32,751 bases of DNA, from the NCBI GenBank assembly GCA_043778625.1, contig JAYWFU010000020.1:1-32751 (forward strand). Reading direction: 5' to 3'. The DNA is from JACMRI01 sp043778625 (GTDB lineage: Bacteria; Bacteroidota; Bacteroidia; UBA4408). Made by a program: the position numbers and the translations under genes. Shown here in pieces: positions 8,869-17,844 of the stretch (positions within the stretch are counted from its first letter, which is position 1; every line of letters starts with the position of its first letter). The notes beneath the pieces are model-generated. The model saw only the letters and a list, made by a program, of their open reading frames with translations, had not been told where the DNA came from and did no database searches.

Positions 8869-9414
8869 ATGACTATTGAAAAAACTATAATTGATGATTT
8901 ATTAATAATACACCCCACTGTGTTTGAAGACGAGCGAGGCTATTTTTACGAATCTTACAACGCCAAGCAATACGAGCAGCATGGCTTACCCACGCAGTTT
9001 GTACAGGATAATCAATCAAAATCTAACAAAGGAGTATTACGCGGGTTGCATTTTCAAAATCCGCCTTATGCACAAGGTAAATTAGTACGTGTAATTAAAG
9101 GTGCGGTAATAGATGTAGCGGTTGATATTCGTAAAAGTTCAGCTACTTATGGCAAACATATAGCTATAGAATTAAACGAAACTAACAAAACCATGCTATA
9201 CGTACCTGAGGGATTTGCACATGGTTTTGTAACATTAGAGGACAATACTATATTCAGCTACAAGTGCACTAATTTTTATAACAATAAAGAAGAGGTTAGC
9301 CTACTATGGAACGACAGCAATCTTGCTATTAATTGGCAGGAAAGCAATCCGTCGCTTAGCGCTAAAGATATTGGCGGAATTAGCTTCAACTTATTTATAT
9401 CGCCGTTTAACTAA
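8869..9414 (+). CDS. rfbC: dTDP-4-dehydrorhamnose 3,5-epimerase
   Basis: This 181-residue protein has the usual RmlC length and cupin signature. It converts dTDP-4-keto-6-deoxyglucose to dTDP-4-keto-L-rhamnose in the cytosol, a step in dTDP-L-rhamnose synthesis for surface polysaccharide. Visible motifs are FEDERGYFYESY (19-30), LRGLHFQ with the catalytic His61, and VPEGFAHGF (112-120). YKCTNFYNNKEE supplies the active-site tyrosine region, and LLWNDSNLAINW and LSAKD follow. It lies 19 bases after the Wzc-like gene. The other rhamnose genes (rmlA, rmlB, rmlD) are not in this window, so they must lie elsewhere if the pathway is complete. Confidence 0.95.
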   Translation: MTIEKTIIDDLLIIHPTVFEDERGYFYESYNAKQYEQHGLPTQFVQDNQSKSNKGVLRGLHFQNPPYAQGKLVRVIKGAVIDVAVDIRKSSATYGKHIAIELNETNKTMLYVPEGFAHGFVTLEDNTIFSYKCTNFYNNKEEVSLLWNDSNLAINWQESNPSLSAKDIGGISFNLFISPFN

Positions 9415-9499
9415 TAACAAATTGCAAGCAAAATTAGGGTGCTATATTTAACATCGTAATCCAAATTATAATTTACACATACCATCACTAATTTTATTT

Positions 9500-10534
9500 A
9501 TGCTATTATTTGTTTTTTTTATTGCTACGGTTTTTACTTCTTTTTTAATTAACGGGTTGTTTTTAAAATTTAGTAAAAATTTAGGCATGCGCAATATTGA
9601 TGAAACATCCGTACGTTGGGCTACACAAAGCAAGCCTGCTTTAGGGGGATTGTCATTTTTTTTTATTTTTTTGTTATCGCTACTCATCATTGTAAGTATA
9701 TCGGGTAATAATAATATACTCACACAACAAAATTCACTAGGGTTAATATCCGCAGTATTTATTGGGTTTATGCTTGGCTTAAGTGATGATGCCTATAACA
9801 CAAAGCCGCTACTAAAAATTAGTGCGCAAATACTATGTGGTGTAGTACTGGTGTGGAACAATAATTATATTCATTTATTTAACAATTTTACGGCTGATGC
9901 TACGCTTACAGTTTTTTGGGTAGTAGCTATAATGAACAGTATAAACATGTTGGATAACATGGACGGAATTACAAGCATTACAAGTATTTTTATTTGTATA
10001 ATGATGATAATGCTAGGCATGTATGCACACACCTTGTTACCGTCGGACTTATTTGTAATGCTGGCCTGCATAGCAAGCGTAGTGGGCTTTTTGTTTTACA
10101 ACGTGTTTCCATCTAAGTTATATATGGGGGATACGGGTAGTCAGTTTTTAGGCGTGTTTTTAAGTGCATTAAGTATTAAATATGTGTGGAATATACCACA
10201 TACGTACATGCCCCACTACACCTCGTTACTGTTAGTAGTATTAGTTTTTTTATTACCAATAGTTGATACCACTACCGTTACTATAAATAGGCTATTAAAG
10301 GGTTCTTCGCCATTTGTGGGTGGGCGCGACCATACCACGCATCATTTGTTTTTTAGTGGCTTTAGCGAGCGCAAAGTGTTTTTAATTTTTACAGGCATAT
10401 CTTTGGTGTCGTGCGCAGTGGTGGGCTACTTGTTTTTTAATCCATCTATTTTGGTATTAATTGGTGCAGTAATTTATTGTTTATTAGTGTTTTTTGCGTT
10501 GTATTTACCTACTCGAAAAAACATTCAAAAATAA
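9500..10534 (+). CDS. WecA/TagO-type undecaprenyl-phosphate sugar-1-phosphate transferase
   Basis: This polytopic membrane protein of 344 residues belongs to the MraY/WecA (GT4) family. It transfers a sugar-1-phosphate, usually GlcNAc-1-P, from UDP-sugar to undecaprenyl phosphate, starting synthesis of a surface glycan. Characteristic cytoplasmic motifs are present: KPALGG (45-50), the magnesium-binding SDD (95-97), NSINMLDNMDG (146-156), YMGDTGSQ (208-215) and the late GGRDHTTHH (274-282). The last corresponds to the HIHH-like loop that separates WecA-type from MraY-type enzymes. About ten membrane helices can be traced. Absence of a cell-wall gene neighbourhood and presence of Wza/Wzc favour polysaccharide initiation over peptidoglycan. 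It is 85 bases after rfbC and 20 bases before the transglycosylase. Confidence 0.9.
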   Translation: MLLFVFFIATVFTSFLINGLFLKFSKNLGMRNIDETSVRWATQSKPALGGLSFFFIFLLSLLIIVSISGNNNILTQQNSLGLISAVFIGFMLGLSDDAYNTKPLLKISAQILCGVVLVWNNNYIHLFNNFTADATLTVFWVVAIMNSINMLDNMDGITSITSIFICIMMIMLGMYAHTLLPSDLFVMLACIASVVGFLFYNVFPSKLYMGDTGSQFLGVFLSALSIKYVWNIPHTYMPHYTSLLLVVLVFLLPIVDTTTVTINRLLKGSSPFVGGRDHTTHHLFFSGFSERKVFLIFTGISLVSCAVVGYLFFNPSILVLIGAVIYCLLVFFALYLPTRKNIQK

Positions 10535-10554
10535 ATTACTATCTTTAAACTATC

Positions 10555-11550
10555 ATGAAAAAAACCATAGGAGCACTAGTAGTATTTATTTCGTTTTTGG
10601 CACTTGCCGATTTATTTATTTACGCTACCAAAAAAAGCGATGACGAAGCTTTTCAGCAAGAAATTAATAATGGCTATAAAGTATATTCGCTTAACGTGCC
10701 CAAAGATTTAAACTTTGCTGGAGAACCAGTACCTATTAATAATTTTGATGTGCGCGAGTCGTTTGATAGAGAATTAGTGCAAAACGTCTATTTTCAATCA
10801 CAAACTATACTTACTCTGAAACGTGCCAACAGATGGTTGCCAATTATTGAACGTATATTAATACAGCAAAATGTACCTGCTGATTTTAAGTACCTAGCTA
10901 TCATCGAAAGTAATTTAACCAACGTTATTTCGCCTGCTGGAGCTACTGGATTTTGGCAATTTTTGGAAGGCACCGCCAAACAATACGACTTAGAGGTAAA
11001 CGAAAATGTAGACGAACGCTATGATGTGGAACGTAGCACATTAGCAGCCTGCAAATATTTTAAGGAAGCTTACGCCGCACTAGGAAGTTGGTCGTTAGTG
11101 GCAGGCAGCTATAATATGGGGATTACAGGCATCAGAAAACAAATTGAAACTCAAAAAACAAAAAGCTATTACGACTTGTATCTTAACCCCGAAACGGGCA
11201 GATATGTATTTAGAGTTTTAGCCATAAAAGCAATATTTACCAACCCACAACGCTATGGCTACAAAGTGCGTAAAAAAGATTTGTACATACAAATACCTAC
11301 TACAAGCCACAAAGTAGACGCTGATATTACTAACCTTGCAGAATGGGCTATTGACAAAGGATTTAGCTACAAACTAATAAAATTATTTAACCCATGGTTA
11401 CGCAAAAATCAACTGTTGGTAAACGGCAAAAAATACATTTTAAAAGTGCCTAAAGAGGGCTACACTAATTACGAAAAATTATTACCCTTGTTTATGGAAA
11501 ATAAATTGGATAGTTCCAATTATTTTTTAGACTCATTATTGGTTCAGTAA
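10555..11550 (+). CDS. MltD-like lytic murein transglycosylase
   Basis: This 331-residue protein carries an N-terminal hydrophobic signal or anchor (residues about 4-24) and an SLT/GH23 domain at about 90-215. The catalytic glutamate is Glu118 in AIIESN, followed by SPAGATGFWQF (126-136) and GSYNMG (184-189), the standard goose-lysozyme-like motifs. The domain cleaves the MurNAc-GlcNAc bond of peptidoglycan, forming 1,6-anhydro ends, in the periplasm. The C-terminal 100 residues are related to the LysM-like end of MltD proteins but show no clear LysM repeat. Its position inside the export operon suggests it may open the wall for the export machinery; that is inference. Confidence 0.9.
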   Translation: MKKTIGALVVFISFLALADLFIYATKKSDDEAFQQEINNGYKVYSLNVPKDLNFAGEPVPINNFDVRESFDRELVQNVYFQSQTILTLKRANRWLPIIERILIQQNVPADFKYLAIIESNLTNVISPAGATGFWQFLEGTAKQYDLEVNENVDERYDVERSTLAACKYFKEAYAALGSWSLVAGSYNMGITGIRKQIETQKTKSYYDLYLNPETGRYVFRVLAIKAIFTNPQRYGYKVRKKDLYIQIPTTSHKVDADITNLAEWAIDKGFSYKLIKLFNPWLRKNQLLVNGKKYILKVPKEGYTNYEKLLPLFMENKLDSSNYFLDSLLVQ

Positions 11551-11583
11551 AATTTATATTCACTTATTCTATTTATTTAAAAA

Positions 11584-12534
11584 ATGATTAAAATATTAAC
11601 CAACGATGGTATTGACGCCAAAGCACAACAACTATTAACAATTGCTGGCTTTGAGGTACAAACCACCAAAGTAGCGCAAGCTGACTTAATAGGGTACATT
11701 AACACCAATAACATAAGTGTGCTTACCGTGCGTAGCGCAACCCAAGTACGTGCCGATATTATTGATGCCTGCCCTAACCTAAAAGTAATAGCACGTGGCG
11801 GTGTAGGTATGGATAATATTGATGTGGAGTACGCACGGAGCAAGGGTATTGAAGTTATTAATACGCCTGCGGCATCGTCGCTGTCAGTAGCCGAATTGGT
11901 GTTTGCACATTTATTTTCATTGGCTCGTTTCCTTAACAATGCGCATATAAATATGCCACTTGCTGGCCACGAAAAATTTGATACTCTAAAAAAACAATAC
12001 AGCGCAGGATTTGAGTTGCATGGCAAAACCATTGGTATTATTGGCTTTGGGCGCATTGGGCAAGAGGTAGCTAAAATGGCGCTAGGCCTAGGTATGAAAG
12101 TTATTGCCAATGATGCTTTTACTAAAGAAGCTACTTTAACACTACCCATTGCGGCATTAAATAATCCTACGGTAGTGGTGGCAACATCAGCTATTGATAC
12201 CCTAATTACACAAGCCGACATTGTAACGATACACATACCAGGTGGCGAATTAATAAACGCAACACACTTGGCAAAAATGAAAAAAAATGCAGTAATTATA
12301 AATGCTTCGCGCGGAGGCGTTATTAACGAAACTGATTTGCTAGCTGCATTAGATGCAGGCACAATAGCCTACGCCGCATTGGACGTATTTACTAACGAAC
12401 CCACCCCTAACATAGCACTATTGCAACACGCCAAAATATCAACTACGCCACATATTGGTGCTGCCACATTAGAGGCACAAGAGCGTATTGGCGAGGAGTT
12501 AGCAGCACGTATTATTGCTTTTTTCAACAATTAA
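11584..12534 (+). CDS. serA: D-3-phosphoglycerate dehydrogenase-like 2-hydroxyacid dehydrogenase
   Basis: This 316-residue NAD-dependent D-isomer 2-hydroxyacid dehydrogenase has the length of the short SerA form, without an ACT regulatory domain. The Rossmann motif is GFGRIG (154-159) with an acidic residue (Asp177) at the end of the next strand. The catalytic triad is visible as Arg243 (ASRGG), Glu272 (NEPTP) and His290 (TPHIGA). SerA oxidises 3-phosphoglycerate to 3-phosphohydroxypyruvate, the first step of serine synthesis. The next gene encodes a DUF1015 protein, a frequent partner of serA in Bacteroidota. No serC is present here, so a different D-2-hydroxyacid substrate remains possible. 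Confidence 0.88.
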   Translation: MIKILTNDGIDAKAQQLLTIAGFEVQTTKVAQADLIGYINTNNISVLTVRSATQVRADIIDACPNLKVIARGGVGMDNIDVEYARSKGIEVINTPAASSLSVAELVFAHLFSLARFLNNAHINMPLAGHEKFDTLKKQYSAGFELHGKTIGIIGFGRIGQEVAKMALGLGMKVIANDAFTKEATLTLPIAALNNPTVVVATSAIDTLITQADIVTIHIPGGELINATHLAKMKKNAVIINASRGGVINETDLLAALDAGTIAYAALDVFTNEPTPNIALLQHAKISTTPHIGAATLEAQERIGEELAARIIAFFNN

Positions 12535-12550
12535 ATTTAACCCCGCAATA

Positions 12551-13789
12551 ATGGCAATTGTAAAACCCTTTAAAGCATGGCGTCCCGTGGCCGACAAGGT
12601 ACACTTAGTGGCTACCCAATCGGTAGAGCGCTACAAGCCCGCTACACTTAATGCTAAAATGAACGAAAATCCGTTTACGTTTTTTCATGTAATAAAACCC
12701 GAATTTAACCAGTTAGTTAAATCAAAAATAGGCTCGCCTGAGTTGTTGCATAAAATTAAAAATAAGTTCACTGATTTTTGTAACGAGGGTATTTTTGTGC
12801 AAGACACCCAAGCAAGCTACTATGTGTACGAACAACGTGCCAAAAACCATTCGTACACTGGTATTATTGCCTTAGCAAGCATTGAAGATTATTTTAACGA
12901 TGTAATTAAAAAGCACGAAAACACCCTTTCGGAACGAGAATCAAAATTGAAAAACTATTTGGAAATTTGCGATTTTAATGCCGAACCAGTATGTGTTACT
13001 TACCCTGACAATACCACAATAAACCAATTGGTTGAAAAAATTAAACAACATACTCCTACCTATAATTTTACCACTACTGATACACTGCAACACACTATGT
13101 GGCAGGTAAGCGACGCAGCTATTATAAACCATATAGAAAACGAATTTACAAGTGTTAATGCTTTGTACATAGCCGATGGGCACCATCGTAGCGCATCGTC
13201 AGCATTATTAGGGCAGGCAAAAAAACAAAATAATCCAAGCCACACAGGCAACGAAAGCTATAATTATTACATGGCTATACTGTTCCCCGAAAGTCAAGTA
13301 CATATTTACGAATTTAACCGCTTGGTTAAGGATTTAAACAATCTTTCGCCCACTGATTTTATTGAATTATTAAAAACTAATTTTATAGTAAAAGAACTGC
13401 ATAATACTGTACCTAACAAGGCTTATGAGTTGTGTATGTATTTAAATAAACGCTGGTACACCCTAGTAGCCAAGGATAAAATAATTGATACAACTAACCC
13501 CATAACATCGTTAGATGCCAGCATACTATCCGACTATATACTTGCACCATTGTTAAACATAACTGACCTCCGCACCGATAAACGAGTAACGTTTATTAGC
13601 GGTACTAAAGGCACTAACGAACTGGTAAACCAAGTAGATAGTGGCAGGTATCAAATAGCGTTTAGCCTATACCCCGCCACCATGCAACAGGTTAAGCGCA
13701 TTGCTGATGTGGGAGGTGTAATGCCCCCCAAAACTACGTGGGTTGAACCTAAATTACGTAACGGATTAACTATTTATAGTTTGAGTTAA
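12551..13789 (+). CDS. DUF1015 family protein
   Basis: Starting at the ATG at 12551 gives 412 residues beginning MAIVKPFKAWRPVADKVHLV, which fits the family N-terminus. An earlier in-frame ATG at 12515 would overlap serA by 20 bases and add 12 unlikely residues. DUF1015 hallmarks are YYVYEQR, the following TGIIALASIEDY, and ADGHHRSASSA (about 207-217) with a conserved His pair. The biochemical role is not established. Its common linkage to 3-phosphoglycerate dehydrogenase genes suggests a part in serine or phosphohydroxy-acid metabolism. It appears to be the last gene of the run beginning at 5653. Confidence 0.88.
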   Translation: MAIVKPFKAWRPVADKVHLVATQSVERYKPATLNAKMNENPFTFFHVIKPEFNQLVKSKIGSPELLHKIKNKFTDFCNEGIFVQDTQASYYVYEQRAKNHSYTGIIALASIEDYFNDVIKKHENTLSERESKLKNYLEICDFNAEPVCVTYPDNTTINQLVEKIKQHTPTYNFTTTDTLQHTMWQVSDAAIINHIENEFTSVNALYIADGHHRSASSALLGQAKKQNNPSHTGNESYNYYMAILFPESQVHIYEFNRLVKDLNNLSPTDFIELLKTNFIVKELHNTVPNKAYELCMYLNKRWYTLVAKDKIIDTTNPITSLDASILSDYILAPLLNITDLRTDKRVTFISGTKGTNELVNQVDSGRYQIAFSLYPATMQQVKRIADVGGVMPPKTTWVEPKLRNGLTIYSLS

Positions 13790-13865
13790 GTATTCACACC
13801 ATGTAATCTTCGCCTTACACCAGTTACAAATATTTTTTAGTCCAGTTATTATAATCACGCCCAGA

Positions 13866-13912
13866 ATTCCCCTCCGATGGAGGGGTACCCTTTAGGGTGG
13901 GGTGGGTTTTTA
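13866..13912. repeat. GC-rich palindromic element, probable interspersed repeat
   Basis: CCCCTCC (13869-13875), loop GAT and GGAGGGG (13879-13885) form a perfect 7-bp hairpin. A second small hairpin ACCC/GGGT (13887-13898) follows, then GGGGTGGG and a T-rich tail. The composition contrasts sharply with the AT-rich surroundings. The arrangement resembles short repeats found many times in Bacteroidota intergenic regions, from memory and not verified here. Confidence 0.5.
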
Positions 13913-13980
13913 ACGCTTCACCCTGATTCGTGTCCTCACGAAACAACTAATGAATTACTAACAACTAGTTATTATTTCAA

Positions 13981-14021
13981 AAAACAAAGCACTAACACTA
14001 AAAATGTTGGTGCTTTGTTTT
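13981..14021. terminator. Intrinsic terminator of the polysaccharide/serA run
   Basis: Arms 13981-13997 and 14005-14021 pair over 17 positions with one G-T wobble and a 7-base loop. The outer part AAAACAAAGC pairs with GCTTTGTTTT, so both strands show an A-run before and a T-run after the stem. It separates the DUF1015 gene from sucA. Confidence 0.8.
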
Positions 14022-14103
14022 AGTTGCAAACGGTAGTTATTCATTCCTCTAAATTTATTACTTTAGCGCAAAATATAACGTTACAAAATACAACATCAAT
14101 ACT

Positions 14104-16815
14104 ATGATAACTATGGACAAACACGCAGTAGTAGGCAATTCGGAAATTAATGCCATCGACGATTTATACACGCAGTATTCAGCTGATGCAAATTCGGTAG
14201 ATAGTAGTTGGAACCATTTTTTTAAAGGTTTTGAATTTGCACGAGCTAACTACACTGAGCCTAGTGGTGCGTTAGTATTAGGCAAAGAATTTAATGTAAT
14301 AAACCTAATAAACGGCTACCGCAAAACAGGGCATTTATTTACACACACTAACCCCGTGCGTGAGCGCCGTACCTACACACCAACCTTAGATATTGAAAAC
14401 TTTGGGTTAACTAAAGTGGATTTAGAAACTGTGTTTCAGGCGGGTAATTTAATAGGTATTGGCGCAAGCAAACTATCAGTTATTATTGAGCATTTAAAAA
14501 CTACCTACTGCGCATCAATTGGCGTGGAGTACCAATACATACGCCGCCCCGATATTATTGAGTTTTTACAAAAACAAATGGAAAGTGCGCAAAACACACC
14601 TCGCTTTGCCATTGACGAAAAAAAAGAAATACTACACAAGCTTACACAGGCCGTAGTATTTGAAAACTTTTTGCATACTAAGTTTGTAGGCCAAAAACGT
14701 TTTTCTTTAGAAGGTGGCGAAGCACTAATACCAGCCTTAGATGTAGTGATTGAAACTGCTGCAAACCTTGGCGTGAAAGACTTTGTGATAGGTATGGCAC
14801 ACCGTGGGCGATTAAATGTGTTGGCCAATATTTTAAACAAAACCTATAAAGATATTTTTACTGAGTTTGAAGGTCGCCCCAGCGAAGACTCGCTATTTAA
14901 TGGTGATGTAAAGTACCACATGGGTTTTTCGAGCGATCAAAAAACGAATAAAGGACACGATATTCACATTTCATTAACTCCTAACCCATCGCACTTGGAG
15001 GCTGTAAACCCTGTTGTAGCAGGCATTATACGTGCCAAAGGCGACAACAAACACGCAGGCGATTATAGCAAAGTATGCCCCATAGTAATACACGGCGATG
15101 CCGCAGTAGCAGGCCAAGGTATTGTATATGAGGTATTACAAATGAGTATGTTAGACGGCTACAAAACAGGCGGGACGGTACATTTGGTAATTAATAATCA
15201 AGTAGGGTTTACTACCAATTATACCGATGGCCGCTCAAGCACGTATTGTACCGATATTGCCAAAGTGGTGTTAGCACCAGTGTTTCATGTGAATGGCGAT
15301 GATGCCGAAGCTGTTGCTTACACCTGTAAGTTAGCCGTAGAATACCGCCAAAAATATCAACGCGATGTGTTTGTAGATATACTTTGCTACCGCAAATACG
15401 GCCACAATGAGGGCGATGAACCACGCTTTACACAACCATTATTGTACAAAGCCATTGCTGCGCACGATAATCCGCGTCAGTTATACGTTAATCAGTTAGT
15501 GGCCAATGGTTCATTAACGGAAGCAGAGGCTAAAAAAATTGAAACGGATTTTAAAAATATGTTGCAAGAAAAACTAGACGAAGCCAAACAAACTGAAAAA
15601 GCTAAGATAACTTCATTCTTAGATGGTGTGTGGAAAGGCTTGCGTATGGCGGAAGACAAAGATTTTGCAACCTCACCAAAAACGGCAATTACCCAAAAAG
15701 ATTTCCTAACCATTGCTAACCAAATAGCTACACTACCTGCCGACAAAAAGTTTTTTAACAAAATAGAAAAACTATTTAACGACCGCAAAAACATGATTGC
15801 CAACAATAGCTACGATTGGGCTATGGGCGAGTTAATGGCTTACGCATCGTTAATCACTGAGGGGCATAGCGTACGCTTTACAGGGCAAGACGTAGAGCGT
15901 GGCACATTTAGCCATCGCCACGCCGTAGTTAAGGTAGAGGATAGCGAAGAAGAATATACACCGCTTAATAATGTAAAAGAAAACAAAGGCGACTTGCGCA
16001 TATTTAATTCTCACTTGAGCGAGTATGCTGTACTAGGGTTTGAATACGGTTACGCTTTCGCATCGCCCAATATGCTTACTATTTGGGAGGCTCAGTTTGG
16101 CGATTTTTTTAACGGAGCACAAATAATTATTGATCAATTTATAGCCAGCGGCGAAGCTAAATGGCGTCGTATGAATGGCCTAGTAATGCTATTGCCACAC
16201 GGCTACGAGGGGCAAGGTCCTGAGCACTCGAGCGCACGTATGGAACGTTTTTTACAAATGTGTGCCGAAAACAATATGCAAATAGTAAATACTACTACAC
16301 CCGCACAACAGTTTCATGTATTGCGCCGTCAGTTAAACCGTGAGTTTCGTAAACCATTAATATGTTTTACACCAAAAAAATTATTACGCTACCCTACTTG
16401 TGTAAGTACTATAGAAGACTTTACCACCAAAAACTTTGTGGAGGTATTAGATGATACTACGGCCGATGCTAAAAATATTACTCGAATTATTTTTTGTACA
16501 GGTAAAGTATATTACGACCTTGACGAAACCCGCACCGCTAAAGCTGATACCAGCACTGCCATAGTACGCTTGGAGCAATTATATCCGTTTCCTGCTGAGC
16601 AAGTTAATGCTATAATTAAAAAATACAATAAAGCAACCACCTACACTTGGGCGCAAGAAGAACCACAAAACATGGGCGCCTACCTATTTGTAAGCCATAA
16701 GTTTGATGTAAAACTACACTACGCTGGCCGTGCCGAAAGTGCAAGCCCTGCCACAGGTTTTTACAAAACACACGATAAGCAAACGGCGGAGATATTGAAC
16801 GGATTGTTTAAATAA
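14104..16815 (+). CDS. sucA: 2-oxoglutarate dehydrogenase E1 component
   Basis: This 903-residue, full-length thiamine-diphosphate enzyme decarboxylates 2-oxoglutarate and passes the succinyl group to the E2 lipoyl arm in the TCA cycle. The N-terminus (MDKHAVVGNSEINAIDDLYT) matches the short E1o head used to bind E2. MAHRGRLNVLANI lies near residue 232-244, the substrate-binding region. The ThDP motif runs from GDAAVAGQG (about 330-338) to INNQVGF (about 362-368). The C-terminal transketolase-like part contains LLPHGYEGQGPEHSSARMER. An alternative start at the second ATG (14113) would remove three residues. sucB normally follows sucA but is absent: the next gene is a small secreted protein only 10 bases away. 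Confidence 0.97.
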   Translation: MITMDKHAVVGNSEINAIDDLYTQYSADANSVDSSWNHFFKGFEFARANYTEPSGALVLGKEFNVINLINGYRKTGHLFTHTNPVRERRTYTPTLDIENFGLTKVDLETVFQAGNLIGIGASKLSVIIEHLKTTYCASIGVEYQYIRRPDIIEFLQKQMESAQNTPRFAIDEKKEILHKLTQAVVFENFLHTKFVGQKRFSLEGGEALIPALDVVIETAANLGVKDFVIGMAHRGRLNVLANILNKTYKDIFTEFEGRPSEDSLFNGDVKYHMGFSSDQKTNKGHDIHISLTPNPSHLEAVNPVVAGIIRAKGDNKHAGDYSKVCPIVIHGDAAVAGQGIVYEVLQMSMLDGYKTGGTVHLVINNQVGFTTNYTDGRSSTYCTDIAKVVLAPVFHVNGDDAEAVAYTCKLAVEYRQKYQRDVFVDILCYRKYGHNEGDEPRFTQPLLYKAIAAHDNPRQLYVNQLVANGSLTEAEAKKIETDFKNMLQEKLDEAKQTEKAKITSFLDGVWKGLRMAEDKDFATSPKTAITQKDFLTIANQIATLPADKKFFNKIEKLFNDRKNMIANNSYDWAMGELMAYASLITEGHSVRFTGQDVERGTFSHRHAVVKVEDSEEEYTPLNNVKENKGDLRIFNSHLSEYAVLGFEYGYAFASPNMLTIWEAQFGDFFNGAQIIIDQFIASGEAKWRRMNGLVMLLPHGYEGQGPEHSSARMERFLQMCAENNMQIVNTTTPAQQFHVLRRQLNREFRKPLICFTPKKLLRYPTCVSTIEDFTTKNFVEVLDDTTADAKNITRIIFCTGKVYYDLDETRTAKADTSTAIVRLEQLYPFPAEQVNAIIKKYNKATTYTWAQEEPQNMGAYLFVSHKFDVKLHYAGRAESASPATGFYKTHDKQTAEILNGLFK

Positions 16816-16825
16816 AACAAACAGC

Positions 16826-17506
16826 GTGAAAAAAATTATAGTTATAGTATTGGGTCTTGCTTATTGCTTTACGAGTAATGCACAAGACACTTTAACTATA
16901 ATTAAACTAGCAAAAAAGAAAATTAATATAATAGATGTATATTATGGCTATCCTTTTATAGATGATATATTTCAACCTAAACCACAATCAAAGACTATTG
17001 CGGAAGCTGGTCATACTATTAAATATAAAAACACTAATCACTTTGGTTGCAAATACGATTATTTAATAGATAACTCGATAAGCTTAGGGTTAGAATATAC
17101 TTTTGCACAACGAGAAGTGAATGCTGAATCTTATAATTACCCAAAGGTTTCTGACACACTTATAAGTAATTTTAAACTATCGAGACATCGTTTATTATTA
17201 AAGTTTACGGCTTATCTTAATAAAAATAAAAACTTTAATCCCTATCTATGTTTTGGAGGAGGACTAAGAATGACTTACTATAATCAAAATTTGAATTCAA
17301 ATAATAAGTGCTACTTTGATAAAATTTCTTTTGCTAATAATTTTGAAACAAACAGTTTTCCTATTGCCATAAGATTTGGATTAGGTTTTAGGTGGTTTGT
17401 TTCAAAACATATAGCTATAAATACAGAAATTGGCATAGGTGGGCCATTAGTACAGGCAGGATTAAGTTATAAATTTACTCATCATAAAACCCAAAAACAA
17501 CAATGA
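16826..17506 (+). CDS. Exported beta-barrel-like protein, function unknown
   Basis: This 226-residue protein starts at GTG 16826, chosen because it begins the signal peptide KKIIVIVLGLAYCFTSNA, cut before Gln-Asp. The mature part has alternating amphipathic strands and aromatic girdles (YLCFGGGLRMTYYNQ, FPIAIRFGLGFRWFVSKH, GPLVQAGLSYKF), the look of a small outer-membrane beta-barrel ending in an aromatic-containing strand. No specific family was recognised. The gap to sucA is only 10 bases and its last four bases overlap the following gene (ATGA), so it may share a transcript with both. Confidence 0.75.
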   Translation: MKKIIVIVLGLAYCFTSNAQDTLTIIKLAKKKINIIDVYYGYPFIDDIFQPKPQSKTIAEAGHTIKYKNTNHFGCKYDYLIDNSISLGLEYTFAQREVNAESYNYPKVSDTLISNFKLSRHRLLLKFTAYLNKNKNFNPYLCFGGGLRMTYYNQNLNSNNKCYFDKISFANNFETNSFPIAIRFGLGFRWFVSKHIAINTEIGIGGPLVQAGLSYKFTHHKTQKQQ

Positions 17507-17802
17507 AAGAATACACCACATTTAAAGAGTTTTATCCGTACTACTTAACGGAGCATCAAAATCGCACAAGTAAAATTTTGCATTTCATAGGTACAGGATT
17601 AGTTATAAGTATATTTTTATTTGGCATACTTAATAACTATAACCTACTATGGTTTATGCCCTTGGCAGGCTACGGCTTTGCGTGGGTAGGGCATTTCTTT
17701 TTTGAGAAAAATAAACCTGCTACCTTTAAATATCCATTTTATAGCTTGGCTTCCGACTTTGTAATGTTTTTTGACATACTAAGAGGCAAAGTAAAATTTT
17801 AA
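17503..17802 (+). CDS. Mpo1-like / DUF962 small membrane protein
   Basis: This 99-residue protein fits the DUF962 (Mpo1-like) family. The N-terminal FKEFYPYYLTEHQNRTSKIL is followed by HFIGT and two hydrophobic helices (about 30-45 and 48-68), with a conserved GYGFAWVGHFFFEKNKPATF segment and a late YPFYSLASDFVMFFDIL. Yeast Mpo1 is a dioxygenase in phytosphingosine alpha-oxidation; the role of short bacterial members is not settled, and the conserved histidines are compatible with metal binding. The start overlaps the preceding stop by four bases (ATGA), indicating translational coupling. Confidence 0.85.
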   Translation: MKEYTTFKEFYPYYLTEHQNRTSKILHFIGTGLVISIFLFGILNNYNLLWFMPLAGYGFAWVGHFFFEKNKPATFKYPFYSLASDFVMFFDILRGKVKF

Positions 17803-17844
17803 TTATAACAAGTAAAATTTTACTCGTGCAGGTATTTAAAACTA

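Larger units (their letters stand above)
13790..14103. other. Intergenic region between DUF1015 gene and sucA
   Basis: These 314 bases contain a GC-rich palindromic element (13866-13912), a small 6-bp hairpin (TTCGTG at 13927-13932 with CACGAA at 13937-13942), the strong terminator at 13981-14021, and the promoter region of sucA. TACTTTAG upstream of sucA, near 14060-14067, is a one-mismatch match to TAnnTTTG. No open frame here is convincing. Confidence 0.6.

Noticed and set aside
11577..12362. 261-codon open frame on the minus strand
   Set aside because: It lies entirely opposite serA, has a composition expected from antisense of a real gene and no recognisable motif.
12515..12550. Earlier in-frame ATG for the DUF1015 gene
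   Set aside because: It would overlap serA and add residues that do not fit the family N-terminus; 12551 is preferred.
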